NCBI GenBank assembly: GCA_021818265.1
Contig: JAKAEP010000006.1
Coordinates: forward strand, 1-54,369
DNA: 54,369 bases
Direction of reading: 5' to 3'
Source: Actinomycetes bacterium
Lineage (GTDB): Bacteria; Actinomycetota; Acidimicrobiia; Acidimicrobiales; RAAP-2
Position 1 is the first letter of the stretch, and each line of letters opens with the position of its first letter. Positions 37,594 to 46,085 of the stretch are shown piece by piece. The translations under genes and the position numbers were made by a program. A model generated the notes under the pieces. The model had not been told where the DNA came from. It was given only the letters and a program-made list of their open reading frames with translations, and did not search any database.

Positions 37594-38644
37594 GCGCCGG
37601 GCCCACGTCGTCGGCCTCGGGCTCATCGGCGCCTCGGTGGCCCTGGCGCTCTCCGAGCGCGGCTGGCGGGTCACCGGCGAGGACATCGACGACGAGGTGG
37701 TCGCACGCGCGCGCGCGACCGGGGTCGTCGTCGCGGGCGACCTCGACGGCGCCGTGACGCTGTGCGTCGTGGCCACCCCGGCCGGCGCGGTCGCCGGGGC
37801 GGCCCGAGCGGCCCTGGCCCGGGGGTCGGAACGGCTCGTCGTCACCGACGTCGCGGGCGTGAAGGCCTCCATCGTCGCCGCGCTCGACGGCCCGCGCTTC
37901 GTGGGCGGCCATCCCATGGCCGGCTCGGAGCGACGCGGCCTCGAGGGCGCCCGTGCCGACCTCTTCGCCGGCTGCACCTGGGTGCTCACCCCGACCGAGG
38001 CGACCGCGCCGGCGACCTACGGCTTCTTGCACGGGGTGTGGCGCGAGCTGGGCGCCAACGTGATCGCGGTGCCGGCCCCCGACCACGACCGGCTGGTCGC
38101 GGTGGCGAGCCACGTGCCCCACCTGCTCGCCGGGGCGCTGATGAACGAGGCGGCCGACGCGGCCGAGCAGGACGCGGTCCTGCTGCAGCTGGCGGCCGGC
38201 GGGTTCCGCGACATGACCCGGGTGGCGGCCGGCGACCCGAGCATCTGGCCCGACGTGCTCTTCGAGAACCGCGCGGCGGTCACCGCGTCGCTGGCCGCCC
38301 TCGAGGGCCGACTGTCGCGGCTGCGCCGCGCCCTCGAGGCGGGGGACCGCCCGACGCTCTCGGGCGACCTGCAGAGCGCCGCCGACGCCCGTCGCCGCCT
38401 GCCGGGTCGGGCCCTGCACCCCGAGGAGCTCGCCTACCTGCGCGTCGCGGTGAGCGACGAGCCCGGGGTGCTGGCCACGGTGACCCGCACCGCCTCCGAG
38501 GCCCTCGTGAACATCTACGACATCGAGATCGCCCACGGGATCGAGGGCACGGGCGGCACGTTGCTGCTCGCGGTGGAGGCCGCGAGGGCGACCGAGCTCG
38601 CCGCCGCGCTCGCGGCGCGGGGCTTCGGGGTGGGCCGGGAGTGA
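37577..38644 (+). CDS. tyrA: Prephenate dehydrogenase with ACT domain
   Basis: The 355-residue enzyme oxidises prephenate to 4-hydroxyphenylpyruvate for tyrosine. It has the Rossmann motif VGLGLIGASVAL at residues 11-22, GGHPMAGSE with the catalytic His, the helical dimerisation domain with SHVPHLLAGAL, and a C-terminal ACT domain (from about residue 290: RVAVSDEPGVLATVTR) that should mediate feedback inhibition. It overlaps aroH by 17 bp and aroA by 4 bp. Confidence 0.93.
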   Translation: MTSPAERRAHVVGLGLIGASVALALSERGWRVTGEDIDDEVVARARATGVVVAGDLDGAVTLCVVATPAGAVAGAARAALARGSERLVVTDVAGVKASIVAALDGPRFVGGHPMAGSERRGLEGARADLFAGCTWVLTPTEATAPATYGFLHGVWRELGANVIAVPAPDHDRLVAVASHVPHLLAGALMNEAADAAEQDAVLLQLAAGGFRDMTRVAAGDPSIWPDVLFENRAAVTASLAALEGRLSRLRRALEAGDRPTLSGDLQSAADARRRLPGRALHPEELAYLRVAVSDEPGVLATVTRTASEALVNIYDIEIAHGIEGTGGTLLLAVEAARATELAAALAARGFGVGRE

Positions 38645-39912
38645 CCGAGGTCGCGCCACTGGCGCGGGTGCGCGGCTCGGTCCGGGTCCCCGGCGACAAG
38701 AGCTACTCCCACCGGGCCGTGCTCCTCTCGGCGCTGGCCGAGGGGGCGAGCACCCTGAGTGGGCTTTCGCCCGGGGCCGACGTCGCGGCGACGCTCGAGG
38801 CCGTGGCCCGCCTCGGTGCCCGGGTGGAGCCCGACGAGGACCGCGTCCGGGTGAGCGGCCCTCCGGAGGGCCTGCGCGCCAGCGCCGAGCCTCTCGAGTG
38901 CGCCAACTCGGGCACCACGATGCGCCTGCTCTGCGGGGTCGTGGCCGGTGTCGCCGGGACGCACCGGCTGGTCGGCGACCCCTCCCTCTCGCGCCGCCCG
39001 ATGGACAGGGTCGCGGCGCCGCTGCGGCTGATGGGCGCGCGGGTGCGCGGCGAGGGGCCGACCCTTCACGCGCCCCTCGTCGTCGAGGGCGGACCGCTCA
39101 CGGGCATCGAGTACCGCGTCCCGGTGCCGAGCGCCCAGGTCAAGTCAGCGGTGCTGTTCGCCGGCCTCGGGGCGCAGGGACCGACGACCGTTGTGGAGAC
39201 GGTGCGCACCCGCACGACGACCGAGGACACGATGCGCGAGGCCGGTCTCGACCTCGAGGTCGCCGCCGAGGGCTCCGGGCGACGCGTCGAGCTCCGTCCG
39301 GGCCGACCGCGCGCGCGCGGGTGGCACGTCCCGGGCGACCCCTCGCAGGCCGCCTTTTTCGCGGTGCTCGGCGCCATCCACGAGGACGCCTCGCTCGAGG
39401 TCGTGAGCCTCGACTCCGCCCCCGAGCGGGTCGGCTTCGTGGCGGTCCTCGCCCGGATGGGGGCGCGCGTCGCCCTCCACGACCACGGGTCGTTCCACTC
39501 CCTCTCGGCCCTCTCATCGGCGCTCGTCGCCACCGAGGTGCACAGCCACGAGATCCCCTCGGTGGACGAGGTGCCGATCCTCACCGTCGCGGCGTGCGCG
39601 GCCGAGGGGGTGAGCGCCTTTCGCGCCATGAGCGAGCTGCGCGTCAAAGAGTCCGACCGCTTCGCCGGGTCGCTCGAGCTGGCCCGTCGCCTCGGCGCGA
39701 CGGCCTGGGCCGAGGGCGACGACTTCTTCGTCGAGGGGCTCGGCGCCGCGCGGCGCTTCGCGCCCTTCCGCCTCGACGCGGGGCTCGACCACCGCATGGT
39801 CATGGCCGCGGCGGTCGCCGGCGCGGCCGGGCGCGGCTGCGCGATCGAGGGTGCCGAGACCGTCGCTTCCAGCTACCCGCACTTCTTCCGCGACTTAGCA
39901 TTGCTCGCGTGA
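38641..39912 (+). CDS. aroA: 3-phosphoshikimate 1-carboxyvinyltransferase (EPSP synthase)
   Basis: The 423-residue enzyme joins shikimate-3-phosphate and PEP. The N-terminal PGDKSYSHRA (PEP-binding Lys), NSGTTMRL, the catalytic-site VPSAQVKSAVL and the C-terminal SELRVKESDR and LDHRMVMA blocks are all present. GTG 38641 overlaps tyrA by 4 bp and the 3' end overlaps cmk by 4 bp. Its place directly after aroH and tyrA joins early and late aromatic steps in one transcript. Confidence 0.95.
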   Translation: MTEVAPLARVRGSVRVPGDKSYSHRAVLLSALAEGASTLSGLSPGADVAATLEAVARLGARVEPDEDRVRVSGPPEGLRASAEPLECANSGTTMRLLCGVVAGVAGTHRLVGDPSLSRRPMDRVAAPLRLMGARVRGEGPTLHAPLVVEGGPLTGIEYRVPVPSAQVKSAVLFAGLGAQGPTTVVETVRTRTTTEDTMREAGLDLEVAAEGSGRRVELRPGRPRARGWHVPGDPSQAAFFAVLGAIHEDASLEVVSLDSAPERVGFVAVLARMGARVALHDHGSFHSLSALSSALVATEVHSHEIPSVDEVPILTVAACAAEGVSAFRAMSELRVKESDRFAGSLELARRLGATAWAEGDDFFVEGLGAARRFAPFRLDAGLDHRMVMAAAVAGAAGRGCAIEGAETVASSYPHFFRDLALLA

Positions 39913-40535
39913 GCGACCGGGTCATCGCCATCGACGGGCCGGCCGGCTCGGGCAAGTCCAGCGTCGCGCGGGCCCTGGCGAGCGCGCTCGGCTGGTCGTT
40001 CCTCGACACGGGCGCGATGTACCGGGCGGTGACGGTCGCCGCGCTCGACCGTGGGGTGGAGCCGTCCGACGCTCCGGCGGTGGCGGCGCTCGCGCGCGCC
40101 GCGGCCATCGAGACGCTCCCGCGGGTGGTGATCGACGGGCGCGACGTCGAGGACGCGATCCGCACCGAGCGGGTCAACGAGGCCGTCTCGATCGTCGCGG
40201 CCAACCCCGAGGTGCGCGCCCAGATGGTCGAGCGCCAGCGGGCCTTCGCCGACCGCCAGCCCGAGGGCACCGTCGTCGAGGGGCGCGACATCACCACGGT
40301 CGTCTTCCCGAACGCGACGGTGAAGGTCTTTCTCACCGCGTCGCTCGAGGAGCGGGCCCGTCGCCGCGGCGAGGAGGGCGCGGCCTCGGTGGCGCGCCGC
40401 GACGAGGCCGACGCCTCGCGCGCGGCCTCGCCGCTGCGCCGGGCGCCCGATGCCCTCGTGCTAGACACGACGGGGCGCTCCGTGGAGGAGGTCGTCGAGG
40501 AGATCCGGGCGTGGCTGAGGACGAGACCGCACTGA
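39909..40535 (+). CDS. cmk: Cytidylate kinase
   Basis: The 208-residue enzyme phosphorylates CMP and dCMP. AIDGPAGSGKSSVARAL is the P-loop, FLDTGAMYRAVT the NMP-binding segment, and EGRDITTVVFPNATVKVFLTAS the conserved core; RRDEADASRAASPLRRAPDA is the lid. GTG 39909 overlaps aroA by 4 bp and the 3' end overlaps plsC by 25 bp. In many bacteria cmk follows aroA and precedes plsC and der; here der is several kilobases further on. Confidence 0.95.
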   Translation: MSDRVIAIDGPAGSGKSSVARALASALGWSFLDTGAMYRAVTVAALDRGVEPSDAPAVAALARAAAIETLPRVVIDGRDVEDAIRTERVNEAVSIVAANPEVRAQMVERQRAFADRQPEGTVVEGRDITTVVFPNATVKVFLTASLEERARRRGEEGAASVARRDEADASRAASPLRRAPDALVLDTTGRSVEEVVEEIRAWLRTRPH

Positions 40536-41182
40536 GCCGGGGCTGGACCCCCGTCTACCGTTTCGCCCGCGCGCTCCTCGGGGGGCTCGCACGACTGCTC
40601 TTCCGCCCGACGGTGATCGGCGCCGAGCACATCCCGCCGACCGGTCCGGTGCTCATCGCGCCGATCCACCGCTCCAACGTCGACTTCGTCTTCACCATCT
40701 TCCTCTCGCGGCGCAAGGTGTACTTCATGGCCAAAGAGGGGATCTTCAAGACGCGCTGGTTCTCGCTGGTGCTGCGCGAGCTCGGCGCCTTCAAGGTCGA
40801 GCGCGGCTCGACCGACCGCGAGGCGATGCGCCTGTCCGAGCGCGCCCTGGGCGAGGGGCTGGCCCTCATCGTCTTCCCCGAGGGCACGCGCGAGGAGGGC
40901 TACCACGTCAAGCCCCTGCACGACGGGGCGATGTTCGTCGCCGCGCGCACCGGGGCCACCGTGGTGCCGGTGGGCATCGCCGGCTCCGACGAGGCGATGC
41001 CGGTGGGGGCCTGGCTGCCCCGCCCCTCGAAGGTGGTCGTGGTCGTGGGCGAGCCGCTCCGCCCGCCCGTCCCCGGGCCCGAGGGGCGCGTGAAGCGCTC
41101 GGAGGTGGCGGCCGCCTCTGAGGAGCTGCGCCGACGGCTCGAGGACGCCTACCACCAGGCGCTGGAGCGTCGGGGCGCCTAG
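40511..41182 (+). CDS. plsC: 1-acyl-sn-glycerol-3-phosphate acyltransferase
   Basis: The 223-residue membrane-associated enzyme makes phosphatidic acid. HRSNVDFVF holds the H-x4-D acyltransferase motif, FKVERGS and VFPEGTREEG are the glycerol-phosphate-binding blocks, and VPVGIAGSDEAMP is the fourth motif. GTG 40511 overlaps cmk by 25 bp. The stop codon shares the CTAG at 41179-41182 with ctaA on the other strand. Confidence 0.9.
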   Translation: MAEDETALSRGWTPVYRFARALLGGLARLLFRPTVIGAEHIPPTGPVLIAPIHRSNVDFVFTIFLSRRKVYFMAKEGIFKTRWFSLVLRELGAFKVERGSTDREAMRLSERALGEGLALIVFPEGTREEGYHVKPLHDGAMFVAARTGATVVPVGIAGSDEAMPVGAWLPRPSKVVVVVGEPLRPPVPGPEGRVKRSEVAAASEELRRRLEDAYHQALERRGA

Positions 41183-42132
41183 CCGGGGACCCCCGGGCGC
41201 GGCGCGTCGCCGAGCGCCGCGAGGACCGCGCTCGTCACGACGGCCACCCACAGCAGGCCCACCGCGGCCAGGTGGGCGTCCTGCCAGGTGGCGGTGGCCC
41301 GGGTGAGGGCGCTGAGGGCGCCCATGCCCGCCACGAGCGCGAAGAGGCCCACGGCGACCAGGGCGCTCGTGCGCCAGCGGAGCGAGCCGCGTCCCCAGCG
41401 CGCGACGACGTAGTACCCCAGCCCCGCGGCCGCGAGCACGGCGAGGGACCGGTGGACGAGCTGCCAGTCGGCGAGCCCCGGCGCCCCCGCCGGGCACAGG
41501 GGCCAGCCCGCGCACGCGCGCCCGGCGCCGTTGGCGACGACGAGGCTCCCGCCCACGATCGTCGCGAGCGTCGCGAGCAGGACGGCCCCGCCGGAGCGCC
41601 CGAGGGAGCGCAGGGTGAGGCTTCGGCCCGTTCCCCAGAGCGCGACGGCGGCGCTGACGGTCGTGGCCCCGAGGAAGAGGAGCCCCACCACGAGGTGGAC
41701 GGCGACGGTCCACGGCGCGTTCTTCGCGAGCACGGTGAGCGCGCCGAGCCCGGCCTGGACGACGACGAGGCCCACGGCGATCGCCGCCGGGACGAGGACG
41801 GCGTGGCGGCGCCGGGCGCGCCACGCGGCGAGCGCCGTGGCCAGCGCGCACAGGGTCACGACCACGACGAGGTAGCGGTGCGACTGCTCCAGCAGGGCGT
41901 GGAACCGGTCGATCGGCCCGAGCCGGCCGTAGCAGAGGGGCCAGCTGGGACAGCCCATCCCGGAGTTCGTGACCCGCACGGTGCTGCCGAGCACGACGAG
42001 CGCGTAGGTCGCCGCCGCGCTGACGAGGGCGAGGACGAGCGCGACGCTGCTCGCGCGGTCGTTCCCCTCGCGCGGCCGGGTGGCCGGGGCGGGTCGGAGG
42101 AGGGACGACGGCGACGGACCCGACTCGACCAC
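41179..42132 (-). CDS. ctaA: Heme A synthase (COX15/CtaA)
   Basis: The 317-residue protein with eight membrane segments converts heme O to heme A for aa3-type oxidase, so the host respires oxygen. It has GSTVRVTNSGMGCPSWPLCYG and CAGWPLC with the paired cysteines, EQSHRYLVVV, VHLVVGLLF and HRSLAVLAAAGLG with the heme ligands. I choose GTG 42132 because AAGGAGG is 7 nt upstream; an earlier in-frame GTG at 42150 would place that site inside the gene. No other oxidase gene is in the window. Confidence 0.92.
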   Translation of the reverse strand: MVESGPSPSSLLRPAPATRPREGNDRASSVALVLALVSAAATYALVVLGSTVRVTNSGMGCPSWPLCYGRLGPIDRFHALLEQSHRYLVVVVTLCALATALAAWRARRRHAVLVPAAIAVGLVVVQAGLGALTVLAKNAPWTVAVHLVVGLLFLGATTVSAAVALWGTGRSLTLRSLGRSGGAVLLATLATIVGGSLVVANGAGRACAGWPLCPAGAPGLADWQLVHRSLAVLAAAGLGYYVVARWGRGSLRWRTSALVAVGLFALVAGMGALSALTRATATWQDAHLAAVGLLWVAVVTSAVLAALGDAPRPGVPG

Positions 42133-42232
42133 GGCGATGCCTCCTTGCACCCGCCCGCCGGGTCCTACCTCTCCGGCGAGTCGGCCGTCAGGCTAGCCCG
42201 GAGTGGCGGCCGCTCCGGAATCGGCGCCGGGC

Positions 42233-43033
42233 TCAGCGCTCGCGCCACCAGGTGCCGAAGACGACCCGGGCGTAGCGGAAGCCGAAGAGCCAGTTCTTGC
42301 CCTTCTTCGTGGTGCCCGAGGCCCGCGGGTACCACACGGTCGGGACCTCGCTCGCCCGCCAGCCCCGCTTGAGGCAGGTGATCAGCAGCTCGGCCGTCTG
42401 GTACTGCTCTTGGGCCAGCCGGTCGACGACGTCGGCGAGCATCGTCACCCGCAGCCCCCGGTAACCCGTGGAGGTGTCGGTGAGATCCGCGCCGGTCATC
42501 CGGTTCATGACGAAGGAGAAGAAGCGCACACCGGTCTTTCGCACCACGTCGGTCGTCTTGTCGACCCCGAGCACCCGGCTCGCGACCACGAAGTCGGCCT
42601 CGTCGTCGAGGAGGGGCTTCAGGATCTGGCCCATCTCGGCCGGGTCGTTCTGGCCGTCGGCGTCGAGGGTGACGACGTACTTGACCCCGTGGTCGATGCA
42701 GTAGCGGTACGTCACCTGCAGGGCCACCCCGTGGCCCAGGTTGACCGGGAACTCGATCACCCGGGCGGCCGGGAAGGTCCGGGCGATCTCGGCCGTGCGG
42801 TCCTCGCCGCCGTCGACGACCACGAGCACCGTGTAGGCCTGCCCGTCGATCGTCTCGGGCATCTTGGCCAGGACGTCGCCGATGTTGCCCTCCTCCTCGT
42901 AGGCGCACAGCGACGCCACGATGGGCTCGGGGGTGAAGCCGGGGTAGTCGCCCTCGAAGCGCTCGAGGGCCTGGGCGATCGCGTACTCGCGCAGCCGCGC
43001 GAGCCGGCGCCTCTCCAGGTCGATCGTGGCCAT
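42233..43033 (-). CDS. Family 2 glycosyltransferase
   Basis: The 266-residue product has the GT-A fold of dolichyl-phosphate-mannose-synthase-like enzymes: VASLCAYEEEGNIGDVL, VVVDGGEDRTAEIA, VTLDADGQNDPAEM with the metal-binding D-x-D and TDTSTGYRGLRV. There is no C-terminal membrane segment. It probably transfers a sugar to a polyprenyl phosphate or wall precursor; sugar and acceptor are unknown. AGGAGA precedes ATG 43033. It lies 17 bp after the HD-domain gene in the same direction, suggesting a common transcript. Confidence 0.85.
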   Translation of the reverse strand: MATIDLERRRLARLREYAIAQALERFEGDYPGFTPEPIVASLCAYEEEGNIGDVLAKMPETIDGQAYTVLVVVDGGEDRTAEIARTFPAARVIEFPVNLGHGVALQVTYRYCIDHGVKYVVTLDADGQNDPAEMGQILKPLLDDEADFVVASRVLGVDKTTDVVRKTGVRFFSFVMNRMTGADLTDTSTGYRGLRVTMLADVVDRLAQEQYQTAELLITCLKRGWRASEVPTVWYPRASGTTKKGKNWLFGFRYARVVFGTWWRER

Positions 43034-43050
43034 GTCTCTCCTGTGGGTCG

Positions 43051-43593
43051 CTAGAGGGAGTGGGCGCGCGCGAAGACGCGTTCCACCATCGGCTCGAAGT
43101 GCTCGAGGGGCTCGGCGGGGTAGTCCGGGTCGAAGGCCCGCTGGTCCCACTCGTCGGCGAAGCGCTCGGCGAGCCCGTACCAGGGCTGGCCCTCGTGGTG
43201 GCGGCGCAGGTCCGGGTCGAGCCCCAGGTGCTCGTAGTAGTAGCGGCCCTGAAAGTCCTGGTGGTGGGCGACCATGGCGTAGACCTCGTCGCGCACGTAG
43301 GGCCGCAGGATCTCCGCGGCGATCCGCGGGTGGTTCGGCACCGAGATGAGCTTGCCCACGTCGTGCAGGAGGGCCGCCACCACGACCTGCTCGTCGGCCC
43401 CGTCGCGCTCGGCGCGCGTCGCGGTCTGCAGGGCGTGGCGCATCTGGTCGATCGAGAAGCCGTCGGTGATCTCCGAGAGACCTCGGACCATGTCCAAGAG
43501 CCGCCTCGCCACCCGGGGCTGGGCCCCGAGGGTGCGCGCCGCGATCTCGCCCCACTGCTCGCGCGTGGAGGCGTCCATGCTGGTGAAGGTCAC
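43051..43593 (-). CDS. HD-domain metalloprotein
   Basis: The 180-residue product has an HD core: MRHALQTATRAERDGADE, LLHDVGK, HPRIAAEILRPYV and VAHHQDFQ give the His/Asp metal ligands. The upstream Gln-x2-His (DQMRHAL) and the C-terminal EWDQRAFDPDYPAEPLEHFEP resemble the mixed-valence diiron oxygenases PhnZ/MIOX more than ordinary HD phosphohydrolases. Which chemistry it performs is uncertain. TAGTAT is exactly 6 nt before GTG 43593, favouring it over ATG 43578. A palindrome resembling the GGGAC-type box overlaps the presumed -35 region. Confidence 0.65.
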   Translation of the reverse strand: MTFTSMDASTREQWGEIAARTLGAQPRVARRLLDMVRGLSEITDGFSIDQMRHALQTATRAERDGADEQVVVAALLHDVGKLISVPNHPRIAAEILRPYVRDEVYAMVAHHQDFQGRYYYEHLGLDPDLRRHHEGQPWYGLAERFADEWDQRAFDPDYPAEPLEHFEPMVERVFARAHSL

Positions 43594-43599
43594 CGGAAA

Positions 43600-43605
43600 A
43601 TACTA
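43600..43605 (-). promoter_or_regulatory. -10-like hexamer TAGTAT, leaderless geometry
   Basis: On the minus strand TAGTAT, 6 nt, then GTG 43593 of the HD-domain gene. It is among the better -10 matches in the window. Confidence 0.55.
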
Positions 43606-43611
43606 TCCCGG

Positions 43612-43628
43612 TAGGGGTTTTGGCCCTA
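43612..43628. promoter_or_regulatory. Inverted repeat TAGGGGTTTTGGCCCTA, divergent box
   Basis: Arms TAGGG/CCCTA enclose a T-rich centre, as in the box before the acetate transporter but one base shorter and with altered inner positions. It lies 7 bp upstream of the TAGTAT hexamer and overlaps the ispH stop codon. It may be a degenerate operator for the HD-domain gene. Confidence 0.3.
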
Positions 43629-44654
43629 GGGGGCGCCGGCGAGGACCTCGGCCGCGCCGAAGTCGCGGTCCGAAGGCTCCGACGGGTCGCCGTGGGCGCC
43701 CAGGGCCGCGTCGAGCACGGCGGCGAGGGCGCGCAGCAGCTCGCGCAGCTCGGGCGGCGGGGGGAAGTACTCCTCCTCGAGGACCGTCGAGCGGACCTCG
43801 ACCCCCTCGCGCGGCGCGAGCCGAGCGAGCACCTCCTCCACGAGGGACTCGGGCGCCGAGGCGCCGGCCGTCACGGCGACGACGCCGGCGAGGTCGTCGG
43901 GCAGCTCGTCGGCCCCGTTCACCCGCAGCACCGGGCCGGCACAGACCGTGGCCGCGACCTTCGCCAGGGCCACGGTGTTCGAGGAGTTGGCCGAGCCGAT
44001 CACCACGACCGCGTCGGCGTCGGCGGCCGCCTCGCGCAGCGCCGCCTGGCGGTTGGTGGTCGCGAAGCACAGGTCACTGCGCGACGGGGTCCAGACCTCG
44101 GGGAAGACCTCGGCGACCCGCTCGCGCACGTCGCGCCACTCGTCGAGGCTAAGGGTGGTCTGGTTCAACAGCGCCACCGGCCCCGCGAGGCCGGCGAGCG
44201 CGTCGACGTCGGCGGGCCGCTCGACGAGGCGCACAGCGGCGGGCGCCACGGCCATCGTGCCGACCGCCTCCTCGTGGCCCTCGTGGCCGACGTAGAGCAC
44301 GGTGAAGCCCTTGGACGCGCGGACCTTGAGCTCGTGGTGCACCTTCGTGACGAGGGGGCAGACCGCGTCCACGACCGTGCCGCCGCGGGCCCGGGCCCGC
44401 TCGACGACCTCGGGCGGCGAGCCGTGGGCGCTGAGCATGATCGGCGCGCCGGGGGGCGCGAGGGCCACGTCGTCGACGAAGACGACGCCCCGGCGCCGGA
44501 AGTGCTCGACCACCACGCGGTTGTGGACGATCTCGTGGTAGCAGTAGACGGGCGGCTCGAAGACCCGGGTCATCCAGTCGAGGGCCTTGATGGCCTTCTC
44601 GACGCCGGCACAGAAGCCCCGGGGGGCCGCGAGCACGACCTTCTCGACGTCCAC
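43626..44654 (-). CDS. ispH: 4-hydroxy-3-methylbut-2-enyl diphosphate reductase
   Basis: The 342-residue iron-sulphur enzyme makes IPP and DMAPP, the last step of the MEP isoprenoid pathway. PRGFCAGVEKA, VDAVCPLVTKVH and SDLCFATTNRQ carry the three cluster cysteines, and YVGHEGHEEAVG, NQTTLS and IGSANSSNT the substrate pocket. TAGGCT lies exactly 6 nt before GTG 44654. It is divergent from the DUF512 gene, with 48 bp between the start codons. The C-terminal tail after EEYFPPP is about 45 residues, longer than minimal. Confidence 0.94.
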   Translation of the reverse strand: MDVEKVVLAAPRGFCAGVEKAIKALDWMTRVFEPPVYCYHEIVHNRVVVEHFRRRGVVFVDDVALAPPGAPIMLSAHGSPPEVVERARARGGTVVDAVCPLVTKVHHELKVRASKGFTVLYVGHEGHEEAVGTMAVAPAAVRLVERPADVDALAGLAGPVALLNQTTLSLDEWRDVRERVAEVFPEVWTPSRSDLCFATTNRQAALREAAADADAVVVIGSANSSNTVALAKVAATVCAGPVLRVNGADELPDDLAGVVAVTAGASAPESLVEEVLARLAPREGVEVRSTVLEEEYFPPPPELRELLRALAAVLDAALGAHGDPSEPSDRDFGAAEVLAGAP

Positions 44655-44660
44655 GGGCTC

Positions 44661-44666
44661 AGCCTA
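44661..44666 (-). promoter_or_regulatory. -10-like hexamer TAGGCT, leaderless geometry
   Basis: On the minus strand TAGGCT, 6 nt, then GTG 44654 of ispH. Confidence 0.55.
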
Positions 44667-44690
44667 GTTTCGGCCCCGGGGGCGGCTGCC

Positions 44691-44696
44691 TAGGCT
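44691..44696 (+). promoter_or_regulatory. -10-like hexamer TAGGCT, leaderless geometry
   Basis: TAGGCT, 6 nt, then GTG 44703. The 6-nt spacer is GGAGGG, so the same bases could act as a Shine-Dalgarno site if a longer message exists. Confidence 0.5.
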
Positions 44697-44702
44697 GGAG
44701 GG

Positions 44703-46085
44703 GTGTCCGGCGCCCGCATTTCCGCGATCACGCCGGGCTCGCCGGCCTCTCGGTGCGACCTCGCGGTCGGTGACGAGCTGGTGAGCGTCGAGGGAGTCGC
44801 CCCGACCGACATCATCGCCTACCAGCAGCTCGTCGACGGCCCCTCGCCGACCCTGGTCGTGCGACGCCCCGGGGAGCCGCTCGCCCGCAAGGTCGTCGTC
44901 GACAAGGTCGCCGGCGAGCCGGTGGGCCTGGCGATCGACTCGGCCGTCTTCGACCGGATCCGCACGTGCGACAACCACTGCTCGTTCTGCTTCATCTACC
45001 AGCTGCCCAAGGGGCTGCGCCGGTCGCTCTACGTGAAGGACGACGACTACCGCCTCTCGTTCCTCTACGGCAACTACACCACGCTGACCCGCTTCACCGA
45101 GCTCGACCTCGAGCGGGTCCTCGAGGAGCGCCTCTCACCGATCTACGTCTCGATCCACACGACGAACCCCGAGCTGCGCGCGGCCATGCTGCGCAACCCG
45201 CGGGGCGCCACGAGCCTGCGGTGGCTGCGCGAGCTGCTGACGGCCGGGGTGAGCGTGCACGGCCAGGTGGTGGTCTGCCCGGAGGTGAACGACGGCGACG
45301 AGCTGGTGCGCACCCTCGACGACGTGGTCTCCCTCTACCCGGAGCTCGCGTCGCTCTCCCTGGTGCCCGTGGGGGTGAGCGACCTCTCGAGCGAGGAGAC
45401 GATGCGCCCGCACACGGCGGCCGAGGCCGCCGTCGTCGTCGAGCTCGCCGAGCGCTACCAGGCCCTCACCCGCGACCTCTTCGGCACCGCCCGGGTCTTC
45501 GCGAGCGACGAGTTCTACCTCGTGGCCGGGCTCGAGCCGCCCGGCCCGGACTCCTTCGCCAGCCTCGACGAGGCCGAGAACGGCGTCGGCATGGTGGCCT
45601 CGTTCCGCCAGAGCTTCGCCGAGCGCACCGCGATGGCGCGCCTCGGCTCGGGCTTCTTCCAGTCCGTCGACGGGGCGCCGGCGCTCGGCTATCGCGCCGC
45701 GCGCGCGCCCGGGCCCGTCGCGCCCCCCGGCGGCCCGAGCGCCGGCGTGACGGTCCTCACCGGCGCCTACGCCGGGCCGATCCTGCGCGACCTGCTCGAC
45801 GAGCACGGCTACGGCCAGGTCGAGGTGGTGGTCGTCGAGAACCGCTACTTCGGCGGCAACATCAAGGTGGCGGGCCTGCTCACCGCGCCCGACCTCAACC
45901 GGGCCCTGGCCGCGGTGGCCCCCGAACGGACCTGCCTGGTGCCCGACGTCTGCCTCAACGAGGGCCGATTCCTCGACGGCTCGGGCCTCGAGGACCTCGT
46001 GCGTCCCGTGACCCCGGTCGCCACCACCGGTCTCGACCTGCGGCGGGCGCTCGACGCCGCCCTCAGCCCGCTCGTGAGCGCGTGA
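44703..46085 (+). CDS. PDZ-radical SAM-DUF512 protein
   Basis: The 460-residue product has an N-terminal PDZ-like segment (ISAITPGSPASRCDLAVGDEL), a radical-SAM core with CDNHCSFC (C-x3-C-x2-C cluster ligands) and a C-terminal DUF512 domain (NRYFGGNIKVAGLL, VPDVCLNEGRFLDG). The family is conserved in anaerobes and actinobacteria, commonly beside der, and its reaction is unknown. GTG 44703 is supported by TAGGCT at 6 nt. It overlaps der by 4 bp. Confidence 0.85.
   Translation: MSGARISAITPGSPASRCDLAVGDELVSVEGVAPTDIIAYQQLVDGPSPTLVVRRPGEPLARKVVVDKVAGEPVGLAIDSAVFDRIRTCDNHCSFCFIYQLPKGLRRSLYVKDDDYRLSFLYGNYTTLTRFTELDLERVLEERLSPIYVSIHTTNPELRAAMLRNPRGATSLRWLRELLTAGVSVHGQVVVCPEVNDGDELVRTLDDVVSLYPELASLSLVPVGVSDLSSEETMRPHTAAEAAVVVELAERYQALTRDLFGTARVFASDEFYLVAGLEPPGPDSFASLDEAENGVGMVASFRQSFAERTAMARLGSGFFQSVDGAPALGYRAARAPGPVAPPGGPSAGVTVLTGAYAGPILRDLLDEHGYGQVEVVVVENRYFGGNIKVAGLLTAPDLNRALAAVAPERTCLVPDVCLNEGRFLDGSGLEDLVRPVTPVATTGLDLRRALDAALSPLVSA

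Noticed and set aside
42133..42150. Earlier start for ctaA at GTG 42150
   Set aside because: The AAGGAGG site would lie inside the coding sequence; GTG 42132 is at the right distance from it.
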